From the NCBI GenBank assembly GCA_023853785.1, contig JAJIRX010000683.1:1-64000 (forward strand): a stretch of DNA of 64,000 bases. The letters run 5' to 3'. Below are positions 36,601 through 47,775 of this stretch, piece after piece. Below the pieces are notes generated by a model. It had not been told where the DNA came from. It was given only the letters and a program-made list of their open reading frames with translations, and did not search any database. The translations under genes and the position numbers were made by a program. Origin of the DNA: Psilocybe azurescens. Lineage: Eukaryota > Basidiomycota > Agaricomycetes > Agaricales > Agrocybaceae. Positions within the stretch are counted from its first letter, which is position 1. Every line of letters begins with the position of its first letter.

Positions 36601-38112
36601 TATAGTGGAATCATAGTCTTCGCTGATACACTGGGGTAGGTTCCAGTTGCCACCGGGATCAGGGGCCAAGATAGCTTCGTATTGCCTTTTCAGCGTGCAA
36701 GCCAAACCGATACTAAGCTTCAAGTCCTCTGTCATCTGGTCAATAATCAAGACATCGGGATCTTTCAATTTTTGTACGTAGTCCAGCCTCAGTCGTAGTC
36801 CAGCTTGCGCCAGTTTCGTCGGAAATGATATCAAAGGTACCAGCTCTTTTTCAAAGGTTGGAAGGTTCATCTCCTTGAACAGCGCAGAGAGATTGACTTG
36901 GGCATCACGAGCTGCTCCCAGAAAGGCGTGCACCGTTACTAGAAAGCCTTTCTCAAAAGTAAGTTGCATCGACTCTTCTTTGAGTAGTCGTTCCACAAAA
37001 CTGGTTCCATCCGCAATTTCGGTATAGTGTCCACCGTTCATTGTTGCATATCCTGGTAGCCCCATTCCAATAGGTACTTCGCTACTGGTGTAAGGTTGGT
37101 TGACATCGAGTGTATCGCTGCCCGTCCATCGGCGAAGAAGGGAAAAGTGATGTTTAAGGGTAGTAAGGACGGTGTACCAGGTGTTTAGGGTATCAGCGCG
37201 TGCTTGGAATGCACTCTGCGCTGCTATTGGCTTGTCGAGGTAGAAAGCTTTCAAACTGGGATATAATGATTGTACGACGTCAAGACGACGGAGAATTGTC
37301 GTAACTTGAGTGAGTGCAACTGCGCTAATGTCTCCTGCCTCTTCAGTTTCTCCTAGTCCTGGATTAGACATACAAAAGTTCAAAACTTCGTTGATGACGC
37401 CGTCAACTGTTCGAAGACGCCGTTCATCGAGCTTTCTTTTCTCCTCTTCGATCGACCGTCCATGGAACTTTGCCCGTATTTCCAGCCAAAAGTTTAAATG
37501 GTTGCTGTTCTGCTCGTCGCCGAGAGAATTAAGAGCAACTGCTATTCGTGTCTTTTCGGACTTCAGAACGTCTCCAGAGAGGACCGATGCCAGAAGGGCC
37601 TGCCATTCCAGCCTTTCCCTTTCTCTCTGAGATGCTGGTTGTATGGGATCTGCTTCCAACATAAGTGCGGATATGCGGTCGATACCGTCAGAAGCGACTG
37701 CAAAGGTTGCATGAGCTGTATCCTCGTCCTCGCTATTGTCCCCTGCATCAGTCAACTGTCCCAGACCCCGTTGAAAGTAGTGGCTATCAGGATCATTACG
37801 AGGATCGTCCGATTCTGTGGTATCTCCAAGTCCCGTGGATCTATACCGGCGCACGAATTGTGAATATAGCTTAGAATACTGTGCGGCTGCGTTACTTGAA
37901 GCTTGTGTGGCTTGAATTGATGAAGAAGACCGCGACCTATTGGACCGATTTGTCCTAGCAGCATTGAGTTGTGTGGAGGCCTGAGGAGGAGAAGGATAAG
38001 TTCGAGAACCCATGGCGTCCCATGTTTCGTCCTCCTCATCTTCATCGTCGTGGTCGGGATTATGCTGTTCTGGGAGAGGGAATAAAGTCTGGGTGTGTCG
38101 TCTGGGAATCAT
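33653..38112 (-). CDS. SSK2: MAP kinase kinase kinase of the Ssk2/Ssk22/Wis4 type (HOG pathway)
   Basis: Ser/Thr kinase that activates the Pbs2-type MAPKK in osmostress signalling. The N-terminal half (MIPRRHTQTLFPL onward) is the long regulatory region of Ssk2-type kinases, with an acidic Ser-rich start and then helical sequence. The kinase domain has the Gly loop FIGAGAFGSVYLA, catalytic Lys in MAVKEIKF, HRDVKPDNILLD, DFGAAK, GTPMYMSPE and DVWSLGCVVLEFATGKKPW. The C-terminus includes CLTIDPTRRPSATELMNHPW. The two large coding blocks join across an intron at about 36384-36430. Other introns are near 36070-36118, 34349-34408, and at 33980-34045. No frame error is needed for the join. The activation segment between DFG and SPE is long (about 40 residues, rich in Asn, Ser and Met). 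Confidence 0.93.
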
Positions 38113-38253
38113 ATCAGAGGGCGTGGGTTGGACAGTAGACGTAGGATCAAATTACAGGGAGTATAGATGAATGAAAGAAGATATCATGACAAGGGAAAGA
38201 CCATGGACGTTGAAACTGAAGCATGAAAGCATGGAAATGGAGTCAGCATTGAC

Positions 38254-38261
38254 TATATATA
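38254..38261. promoter_or_regulatory. TATA-like box in the Ssk2/Rbg1 divergent spacer
   Basis: TATATATA lies 82 bases upstream of the GTPase start codon and 142 bases upstream of the kinase start codon. It is symmetric, so it could serve either gene. Confidence 0.35.
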
Positions 38262-38342
38262 CCCAAAAAGGAATCTGTTGAAAATATAATCAATGACGAC
38301 GTTGTTGACACTCACATCTCACCATCACCCTGCTGCATTATC

Positions 38343-40380
38343 ATGGGCATCATAGAAAAGGTAAACCGACCATTTTAACAACTCGACTCATATGTTTCGT
38401 TAAACATCTATACGTATAGATTAAAGAGATTGAGGGTGAGCAAGATCGCATCCGCCTTTTGGAGACATCTTTTTTGATTATACGTATTCATGTTAAGAGG
38501 AGATGGCAAGGAGTGAGTCTGGTTAAGTGAATAACTCCAAAGTAACTTACTAACCTCGACCTTAAAGCTCAGAAAAATAAAGTAAAATCTTTCCTCGCGC
38601 GATAGAAAGTTTCATTTCATGACCGCCGTTGCAAGTAGGCCACAGAATATCATCTAGGGCTTCTGAAAGCCAAGCTCGCAAGGTATCGTGCCCAACTATT
38701 AGAACCAGCCGCGAAATCAGGGGGCGCGGGAACAGGATTCGATGTGCAAAAGTCGGGTGACGCTAGAGTAGCCCTCATTGGATTCCCGTCAGTCGGAAAG
38801 GTATATCCATTCTCGCATCCATCTTCGCATAACTCATTTATGTTTCGATATCTTCAAGTCAACCTTACTGAGCAAGGCAACTCACACTGCGTCAGAGGCC
38901 GCTGCGTACGAATTCACTACGCTCACTGTAATGGTCTTCTTAGTTCTCTGCATTGCTTGCTTATCTTCGCATAGGCTATCCCAGGCGTAATTGAATATAA
39001 AGGTGCAGGATACAGCTCCTGGATCTTCCCGGAATCGTGGAAGGAGCCAGTCAAGGGCGTGGTCGCGGTCGTCAAGTCGTTTCAAGTCGGTAAAATTATC
39101 AACCTCAGTTCCTGCAATATTTTGACGATAATGCAGCTGCAAAGACGGCCGATCTGATCTTGATAATGCTCGATGCTACAAAATCAGAGGAACAGAAGCG
39201 ACTGTTGGAACTTGAGCTTGACGCTGTGGGTATCAGGCTCAACAAGAGCAAACCAGATGTTGTATTCAAGAGAAAAAACGACAGGCGGTGTAAGCTACAT
39301 CCTCCTTTTTCAAAAACCTGGATTAATCTGATGTTCCAGATAACATTCAATACTACCGTCAAATTAACTAAAACGGACGAGAAGACAATTCGTACAATTC
39401 TGGCAGGATGTAATTCAATCTCATTTCTGACATTCTATGGAATCTAACAACTGCATAGATAAGCTTCACAACTGTGACATCATGATTAGAGAAGACGTGA
39501 GTTATCCTGATTTTGAGCAGGTTTTTTAAATTTGATGCTTCAAATAATAACTTTAATAGATCACCACAGATGAATTCATTGACGTCCTCATCGGTGTGTT
39601 CCTTATCCCCCAAACCTGAAAGTACACTAAGTGTATTTGACACATAGGCACAAGGAAATATATGCCATGTTTATGTCTGTCCATGCCTAAGAAAACGTGA
39701 ACAAATTTGGATCTGACTTGGAAATGTTCAGACGTTTACAACAAGATCGATTCCATCAGCCTTGAGCAAGTGGATAAGCTTGCCCACCGGCCTAAGACGG
39801 TAGTAATTAGTTGCGAAATGGATCTCAAGTTCGCACTCTTACCTCACGAAATCACTCCTCGAAAGCTTACGATTGTACAGTCTCGACTACCTCATTGACC
39901 GTATATGGGATGAACTGAGCCTGGTCAAAATCTATACCAAGAAACGAGGTGCTCAACCAGATCTGTCTGATCCGATTTGCCTGAGGAAAGGAGCCACCAT
40001 TGAGGTAAAGCTTTCGAATATTCCAGGTCTGACGACATTGTCATTCTTCCATCGAAAGGACGTTTGTAATGGGATCCATCGGTCTCTCGCTGCTAATTTC
40101 CGTTATGGACTAATATGGTGGGTACGACGACTTGCAATTACAGTGCTAATCAACTAATACAACATTATCCAAAGGGTGAACTAATTGCATCGTGTAAGTA
40201 AAATACCACATTTCACTAAGTTTCTGCATCTGCAGGGCAAATCAAGCAAGTTCTCCCCATATGCGCAGAAGGTCAGCTTATCGCATCAAGTACAAGATGA
40301 AGATGTTGTATCAAGTAAGTGGGTTCTGTCGATCAATTGTTAGTCGCTGACGAGACCACCCTCTAGTCTTTACAAAATGA
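38343..40380 (+). CDS. RBG1: Developmentally regulated GTP-binding protein Rbg1/DRG1
   Basis: Ribosome-associated GTPase of the OBG/DRG group with a C-terminal TGS domain. The start MGIIEKIKEIEEEMARTQKN is the near-invariant DRG1 N-terminus. It is followed by [21 protein letters not shown]1 loop [30 protein letters not shown]3 [11 protein letters not shown]4 [18 protein letters not shown], and the TGS region [19 protein letters not shown]. The last exon ends VSIFTK at 40380. About 16 exons are needed; the first four are only 18, 16, 15 and 14 nt. One A is missing near 39009 (just before QLLDLPG), and the frame is also broken near 39283. Donor and acceptor sites read by eye are canonical elsewhere. 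Confidence 0.88.
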
Positions 40381-40615
40381 TAACTGTCGGGCCAAGGAGA
40401 AATACACATGACCTTACGTTTCCTCAAGGGTAGCATCCTTAGAGTTGACCGTAATTGCGGCTATACGTGATATGGAAAGGTCGATGTTATACATTCATAC
40501 TATATAGGTATGACTGGGGAGATATTATATCGTAAAAGAAGATCCTGTGTGTAATCTAAAAGTTCCATTCTAAAGGTGATATCCAAGTGGCAAGGGGAAC
40601 GACATAAGGTGTAAT

Positions 40616-41257
40616 CTACGGTGAGGCTCGATGCCGCTCTTCCCATAGGTTTCTGAGAACATCTGTAAAGCCGGACTTTCCTAACTGGGCATTCTGCTCG
40701 AATCGCTGCACTAGCCATTTTTCAAGGCCGTCCGCTGCCGTCCGCCAAAGTGCCATTCGGGCTTGGACCTCTGCTGTTTGTGTGAAGGCTGTTTGAGTGG
40801 TGGAAAGAGGGAGTATCTGATTTGTTCGTAGCATGTCGCAAATTGCGATAGAGAAAGGTTGACTGAAGTTATGGTGACATTTTGAGTGGCTGGATCCACG
40901 AACGAGATCTCTCTAACAAAGGCATCTTCGGAGCCACCAAAAAGCTGTGAAGAAATCGATAAAGGGACATAAGACTTTAAAAAGGCGCGGCTACGTACTT
41001 TGACTATCCATATAGGCGCCTTTTGTTTGCAGCCCAGGACTCGCTCAGTCCTGATGATGCCGGTCTGAGGATCCACCGTGCGGTCTATGGTGTCTACACT
41101 GACAACGTGCGTGCATTTTGAGTTGGGATATTTATGCCACATGCCAATTACTACATGGGACCAGGGATGCCTAGGGTTAAGGAGAATTAAAATCGTTATG
41201 ACCGTGAAAAGGGCGAAAGACATACTCATATTGAAAGATTTGAGAGAAGAAATGCAT
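40616..41257 (-). CDS. PRELI/MSF1-domain (Ups-like) mitochondrial phospholipid transfer protein
   Basis: Intermembrane-space lipid shuttle of the Ups/PRELI family, which moves phosphatidic acid or phosphatidylserine between mitochondrial membranes. The start MHFFSQIFQYEHPWSHVVIG is characteristic and requires one intron (donor GTATGT near 41227, acceptor near 41175). Conserved blocks are WHKYPNSKCTHVVSVDTIDR, VDPQTGIIRTERVL and FVREISFVDPATQNVTI. The C-terminal helix is ARMALWRTAADGLEKWLVQR, ending LWEERHRASP. One base is missing at the short A-run 40804-40806, which splits the protein into two frames. A second intron lies near 40944-41000. Which Ups paralog it is cannot be told. Confidence 0.88.
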
Positions 41258-42618
41258 GATTTTATAGTAACACCGGGGAAATAATGATACAGATAAGAAA
41301 GATCCAAAGAAGAGAAAGAAATAAAGAGCAGAAGACTACAAGGAAACTGAGTGAAGAGTAACTCTGGAGTCGTGTGAGGAGGATGAAAAAGGAGGTTACA
41401 TAAGGCTATGCTTGTTTCCGGTTGATGCCGACGAAAGAGAGAGAGGTTAATCACATGCTACACTGCGCCGACGCCGACAGCCGACGATGACGATGGTTGC
41501 CAACTCGACTCCCGGTCTTGCCTCTAGCGCCCGCAGACAGACAGGGATTCCAATGCCATCACCTGGATATGAGAACTTCGACAAACAAGAGTAGTGTTGC
41601 CGCACAGTGCAGCAAAGTGACAGTGCAGCCGATTTTGATGGACTGTGACACGCTGCACAGTGATCACAGTCTGCTGTGAGGTGCTGTGAAGTGACCACTG
41701 ACGTCACTCAGCAGCCTTGTGAACCAGTGGTACTTGATTATATCTCAGTTATGTACAGTACCCACCCCCACCGATTTCTAATCAATGTTAAAAAGCTCTG
41801 TAGTCAACAGTTCAATTAGTTCACTAATCATCCCCTCCAAGTTGCCAGCTTGCTTCAAGTCCAATAAGTCTCATACTTTGCTGGCACTGCTTCCGTAGTC
41901 GAGGCTTATAAATATTTTGTAGTCAATAAATCTTGTCCTGAAGGTAGCACCCTCCATCAAACTCAGACAGTCCTGTCAATAACCGAGAAGAAAATTTCCG
42001 TAGAGTTTTGGGGAGAAGCCATTCCAGCTTAATTCCAGCGCCACAGCACATTCTCTTGATCATTTCTTTACTCGATCAAAAGACAAGTTCACATATAATA
42101 ATACTCAGAGGGTAAAATACATCTAATCCAGTCAAAAACGTTATGTAGTTGCCAATGAGCAAGGGCTCAAACATTTGTCGAACATGATAGCAAGTGCTCG
42201 AACTTCCTAGTTGCCTCCTGCGCCAATCTCCGAAAGGTTTAGCAGCATCAAAGGCCATTTCTTTTTAGAAACAATTATCATTAAGAGTTAATAGTAGAGA
42301 AAGGGTCACGCGCGAAATTGGATTGATGGAACCGACGATGAACTGCACAGCACTTCACACCCACTTTGTTGAGCTGTGAAGTGTGTCTGAGTTCGAAATC
42401 TCACAGTGAAGTTACCTCACATCGGCTGCGCTGTGGCGGCAGCACTAAACAAGAGATCAGTCACGGGTCTGGTCATCACCAGCACCACATAAATGATCAC
42501 ATGTAGAGTCTTTGTCTCAGATGATGATATGCCTACGTCATTGGCATAATGGATGGCATATATAGCCTGCCCATCGTTGCAAATTGAGAAAACATACATT
42601 CGTCTATTCACTATTATC
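41258..42618. other. Large intergenic region with clustered CTGTG/CACAG motifs
   Basis: A 1.36-kb gap between the PRELI-like and LEA-like genes with no supported coding sequence. Two clusters of CTGTGA/TCACAG words are present, near 41600-41710 and 42340-42440, including CTGTGAAGTG in both, and an 8-base palindrome GTGATCAC near 41660. The sequence near 42454 also shares a 17-base word with the spacer at about 53755. It presumably holds the promoter of the LEA-like gene, whose TATA-like box is at 42558-42565. Confidence 0.5.
42558..42565 (+). promoter_or_regulatory. TATA-like box of the LEA-like gene
   Basis: ATATATAG lies about 55 bases upstream of the start codon. TATA-type promoters are common in stress-inducible fungal genes, which fits the inferred product. 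Confidence 0.45.
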
Positions 42619-43117
42619 ATGTTTAGAACCACACTCTCCTCAACAACTTCTAAGGCGGCCATTGCTAGCCGTCAATTTCACTGTTCGCCGGCTGCACGCA
42701 AGACTGTGACCGAAAAGGTCTCCGAACTTGCGGATAAGGTAAATTCCCCGAGTCAAGCACGAAGCTCTCCACTTAAAACTAATTTATGCGGATACTAGGT
42801 CAATAAGGGCGTTGGAGCGGGACTCGCTTCTGCTATTGACAAGGGCGAACAAGCTACCAATGCTGCAAAGGAAACACTAGGTCGCGAATACTGATCATAG
42901 TCAAGAAATTACCATCTGATCTCCTGTCTACAGACGCGACTTCAAAAGAGACAAAGCAGAAAGCGAAGGAAACCGGGACCACAATAAAACAGGAGGGCAA
43001 TGAGGTCAGTTTTTCTTCCCAATCATTTGTACATATGAACGCGATTTTTTAAACACCGTACCTCAGGCTGCGGCTACGACGCGCAAAGTTAAAGAGGATA
43101 TTAGCAAAAATCTATAA
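42619..43117 (+). CDS. Small LEA-like (group 3-like) protein with mitochondrial presequence
   Basis: Protein of about 115 residues with three short introns (near 42739-42798, 42879-42933 and 43003-43069). The N-terminus MFRTTLSSTTSKAAIASRQF is a good mitochondrial presequence, followed by HCSPAARK, a likely cleavage region. The rest is an Ala/Lys/Glu/Thr-rich repeat of amphipathic helix: TEKVSELADKVNKG, ASAIDKGEQATNAAKE, KETKQKAKETGTTIKQEGNE and TRKVKEDISKNL. Such sequences are typical of group 3 LEA or stress-hydrophilin proteins. I infer a role in mitochondrial desiccation or stress tolerance. No enzyme motif is present. Confidence 0.7.
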
Positions 43118-43454
43118 ATAGATAACTCGTCAGACGGACTTGGCGTAAATTTGGACCGGTTTGTAACAATATGGCTCAGTGCAATACGCAGCGGTGTTCA
43201 GATGTTAAGAACCATGCAGAGGTGTGCAGATGATTTGAGAATTTCAATGCAAGCTGGATTGTGACTGGAACGCTTGAGACACACCCAGGTCAGCGAGTTT
43301 GGCACAGCGGATCATCAATCATCCTTGGCACAATGCCGCCTAACGGCAGACATATGATTGGCCGAGAAATATTTTGGTCAGAGGTGGTGCCACACTCGAA
43401 ATAATAAAAGAAAGTAATAGTCTTGTAGTTCGTGGCTTGTCTTACACCCTGAAT
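43118..43454. other. Promoter region of ERG5
   Basis: A 337-base gap with no gene. It presumably holds the ERG5 promoter. I see no clear sterol-response element, but I could not search systematically. Confidence 0.4.
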
Positions 43455-45273
43455 ATGGCCGTCAATATGGATCGTTCAGCTTCAGCATCGATCCCCTCGT
43501 CGACTGCCGACAATGTCCCTCTATATTCCTTCCCTATACCCTCTTTCCTCGGGCTTGTCAAGGGTTCTTCTCTCTATACCACGGTCGCTATTGTGCTGTC
43601 CTTGCTTGTCCTAGAGCAAGCAGTTTATAGGTACAAAAACGTCATCTTCCAGGCGCCTCATGGACAATTCCTATCATCGGAAAGTTTACCGATTCTATGT
43701 CACCTTCTATGGAAGGATACAAGAAGCAATGGGCTTCTGGAGCTCTGAGCGCTATCAGCGTCTTCAATATGTTCGTTTAAATTTCCCTTCCTTTAATAGT
43801 AAACTGATACACCGGACTTAGATTCATTGTCATGGCTTCGTCCAAGGAATATGCTCGCAAAATTCTCAACTCTCCTACTTATGCCGAACCTTGCCTTGTT
43901 CACTCGGCTAAACAAATTCTTCTACCTGAGAACTGGTAAGCCTTTTTCGCACTATGTTAACAACCCTTTTACTGAACCATACTTGCAGGGTTTTTCTTAC
44001 TGGCAAAAGTCATGTCGAGTATCGTCGAGGGCTAAATGCTCTCTTCACTCGCAAAGCCATTGGGTCAGTAAATACATGTAATATAATTGTGTTCGTGGCT
44101 AATCGAACCTTAGTATCTATGTCGCTATCCAAGAATCAATTTGCAACAAGCACCTAGAACGATGGCTAGCTACTGCTAAGAAAGATCCCGCTTCCCAGCC
44201 CATCATGATGATCGCCCGCCACCTAAACATGGAGACTTCTCTGGGTGTTTTTGTGGTAATCACATCCCGGAACACGCCGCCGATGAAATCAACGAAAAAT
44301 ATTGGGCCATTACTCAAGCTCTCGAACTAGTCAATTTTCCGCTTGCTTTGCCGGGAACCAAGGTCTACAAGGCTATTCAGGCGCGCAAAGTTGCTTTGCA
44401 CTGGCTCGAACTCGCGGCTCATAACTCAAAGATCGCTATGGCCAACGGTGGCCAACCTGAATGCATGCTGGACGAATGGATTCAAACGATCAATGGACCT
44501 GGTTACAAAGGACGCAAAGATTTCAGTGATCATGAAATGGCCATGGTCCTTTTCTCCTTTTTATTTGCTTCGCAGGATGCGATGAGCAGTGGCTTGATTT
44601 ACGGCTTCCAACATCTTGCAGACCATCCCGAGATCATGAAGAAAGTCAGAGAAGAACAAGATCATGTTCGTCAAGGCAACTTCTCGAAGCCTTTAACTTT
44701 GGAACTTTTGGATCAAATGACTTACCTCCAAGCGGTAGTCAAAGAGAGTTTACGAGTGGTGCCACCAGTTTTAATGGTTTGCTCGTCTTTTGTTGCGCCT
44801 ATTTTTATCTTTATTGACTGTCCTTATTTGTTTTAGGTACCATATAAGGCTACCCGCGCATTCCCTATTTCGGACGATTATACTGTCCCTGCAAATAGCA
44901 TGGTCATTCCCTCTTTCTTCCTCTCCCTCCATGACGAAGAAGTTTATCCCAGTCCCGACAAATTCATTCCTGAAAGATGGTTAGACCCAGAGAGTTCCGC
45001 TAATACCAATCCTCAGAACTATCTCGTATTCGGATCGGGCCCACATCGTTGTATCGGTTTAGAATATGCCACCATGAACATTGCTTTGGTGTTGGCAGCT
45101 GCAGCCGTTAAAATGAATTGGGAACACGACGTTACTCCACAAAGCTATCTGAGCGAGTACGTATTTTTTTAAATTGACAATGGCATTTTGCTGACCGTTT
45201 TCGTAGCATTATCGCCACTGTATTCCCTAAAGATGGATGTCTTCTTAAACTCAGCCCTCGTACTGAAGCGTGA
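43455..45273 (+). CDS. ERG5: Sterol C-22 desaturase, cytochrome P450 CYP61 (Erg5)
   Basis: ER-bound P450 that introduces the C-22 double bond late in ergosterol synthesis. The start MAVNMDRSASASIPSSTADN leads to a membrane anchor (LYTTVAIVLSLLVLEQAVY). Then come WTIPIIGKF and SMEGYKKQWASGALS, a CYP61 hallmark, and FLTGKSHVEYRRGLNALFTR. The I-helix is FLFASQDAMSSG, the K-helix ExxR is VKESLRVVPPV, and PERW is present (FIPERWLDPES). The haem loop is FGSGPHRCIGLEYATMNIA. The C-terminus is TVFPKDGCLLKLSPRTEA. About six introns are visible. One A is missing at 43635-43639, just after the anchor (RYK then RHLPGAS). Its convergent neighbour is a second P450. Confidence 0.95.
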
Positions 45274-45443
45274 ATGGGTGGGGGTCGTTTGTTAATGTAT
45301 TGAGAATATTTGAAGGATATATCCTTTCTTTAGCGGTCTGTTTCAACTTGTAACAAACATCACGATCACGTTGGATTGTTGGCTCAATAATCTAAACTAC
45401 GTCAATTTAATTACTTTTCCAAGACATGACCCATATACTGTGC

Positions 45444-47487
45444 TCAAAGTTTCTTCACCAACAGAGGCAGGGAACTAGCAGTCTCACCAACCACTCGCGG
45501 TCGGATGACGAAACTCTGAAACGGTTCGATGTTAACATTGCAACGAAAGGAGAAGCTTGGAATCAATGTAACCATCAAAGCCTATAAACAGATTAATTGA
45601 GTATGACAAATGCTTGCCCATGACTTTACCTTTATTTCAATCATAGCAAATGTTTTCCCAATGCAGGACCGAGGGCTAAGCGAGTTCGTAAATCAGTTTC
45701 GCAGACACAGGTAAATACTTCTTTCGTACCCTGCGCTAAATGCTAGCAATTCTCGTCCTGTCAGAGTATTGGCAACCTTCTTGTCCAACCAGCGTTTTGG
45801 CCGGAACACTGCAGCATCTTCACCCCATACATTCCTGTCTGTTTGAAGAACGTTGACGGGTATGACAACGATGGTTCCTTTAGGAATGACCAAGTAAGGT
45901 TCTCCTGTTTCTGCGAATCCTTCAGAAAGAGGGATGATCACAGTTTCGGAAGCCTATAGTGTCGCATAAGTCTCATGCATTATGTCATGAAGGTGATGAT
46001 GTATTCTCCATACCTCATGGTGATTTTCAAGAATTGCTGGGTGCAAACGCAAGGTCTCCTTCAAAGCTGCGTCCAGAAGGGGTAACTCGTTGTTCAAATG
46101 GTCGAATGAATGGTCTGGAATGGCACATATTTCGTCACGTAGTTCATCTTGAAAATCGGGATGTGACGCGATTTCGTACAACATCCACTAAAATATATCG
46201 TAAGCAACTCGCGCAAAAGGAAGGGCGTTAAACCCTACCGCGACGACCGCTGACACGGTCTCATAACCCGCAGACATCACTGTGCGCATCTGGGAGACAA
46301 TTTCTTCCTCGTCCATATGTGTTTTTGAAGACTCGTCGGAGCGTACTAAAACTTGTTTACAAATCTAGTCTCAAACAGCTGCATTTGAACTCACATATAT
46401 TGGCCATCAACGTTCTATTATCTGCATCCCCTATGGTTTTTGCATCCTTCCACATTTTCGATGCAATGACGCCAAGCTCACGCTTGACCCGTCTAATCAT
46501 TTCGCCTTTCTTGCCGATGAATAGAATGGAAGGTACGAGCCAAAACAAAGCGCGCATATAGAACGACGAACGCTTATGCTCGTTATTGGTCAGGCCATCT
46601 AAAGCGGCAGCTAGCTCGTGAGGTTCTCCAGAGAGGCAGTCAAAATCGTACGAAAACGCGGCTCGTCCGATTGTATCCAGGCTATTAGACGTGAAGAAGT
46701 CTGGTTAGCGACAACAAACAAGACGCTTCCTCGTCATTCCAACTCACGCGAACCGGCCTGCCCAGTTGGTAATTTCAATCTCACGCTCGTTTCCAGAGGA
46801 TCCTTCCATTAATTTTGACCAGTGAGTAGATAGGCGCCCAGATGTCTCAAAAAGTATCCGTCAGTTGCCGGACTGACTGCAGACTGATGTCCCATTATTT
46901 ATCAGGAAACCCTTGTTACGCAGGTCAGATATGGATATTCACTTTAATGCTGGTGCCAGTATTCGGCGTTGATTTTCATGTTCTTTTCTCCCTAAAATTG
47001 AATAATATGAGGTGTAGTTCGTGGACGGTTGAACCGGTGCAATATTATTACCTTCAACCCAAAGTATGCCTTCACCGAGCGTCGCTTTAAACCAAGCACG
47101 CACTCCTTGTGGTTTTGGGAAAGAATAGGCACCTTCCCCAAGAATAAATGCGATTGCTCGAGAATCGGCGACAGAAAGAACCTGGTGCTGCAGAATGACC
47201 AAGTTGAATTGGGATAATTGTCCCCAAGCGAAAGAAACGCTTACACCAAAGGCGCCAGTGATGGTAACCAATTTTCCAAAGCGACTGTGCCAGTCGATAT
47301 AAGGTACCCCAGGGGTCTGATGGTAGAGTTCCCACTCTTCACCCCAAAGGAAGGAGGAGGGCCTGGGACCGGGGACATAGCAGAAAGTGCGTCGCGTCGA
47401 GACAGCATGTACTAGATAGTGCGTCAAGATGACCACGGTAAAACCTGAAACGATAAGGGCTAATTTGTGAATTAAAAGATGGATCAT
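45444..47487 (-). CDS. Cytochrome P450 monooxygenase, family not assigned
   Basis: P450 with an N-terminal membrane anchor (LIHKLALIVSGFTVVILTHY). Motifs in order: I-helix MSAGYETVSAV, ExxR LKETLRLHPAIL, PERW-like FRPKRWLDKK, and haem loop FSAGPRSCIGKTFAMIEIKA. The haem loop is split by an intron (donor within GCAGG/GTACG near 45731, acceptor near 45680). The C-terminus ends SSLPLLVKKL at 45444. Its substrate is unknown; the motif set resembles the large, poorly characterised agaricomycete P450 expansions for detoxification or secondary metabolism. It faces ERG5 tail to tail, 170 bases apart, but I see no other biosynthetic genes nearby. Confidence 0.85.
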
Positions 47488-47775
47488 TGAGATAGAATGG
47501 GCTCAGAAGCTACCTGAAATCAAAAGAAGGCGTATTAGTTTATATACTTTGGTAAGTAACTGGACTCGATCATAGAGTAAAAGGGGCAAACATTAGGAGA
47601 TTGATTGGCACTGTGGACTATAAAGCACGTGACTGTATCTTGAGTTCTCTGGGATCGGCAGCTAAAGCTTGGATTGATGTTGACTACTCTACACACGACC
47701 AAGTACCGCCAATCTCCTTGTTGTCTGCATACAACACCCTCTCTGATCTGGGCTCCAGCCTGACTCGTCTATACC

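Noticed and set aside
39368..39470. Non-canonical GA-AG intron in Rbg1
   Set aside because: Shifting the donor a few bases gives a normal GT site (exon ending GGAT before GTAATT) and the conserved AGYKLHNCD sequence.
42380..42420. tRNA gene (TTCGAAATC-like T-loop word)
   Set aside because: No matching acceptor stem, anticodon loop or A box could be found around it.
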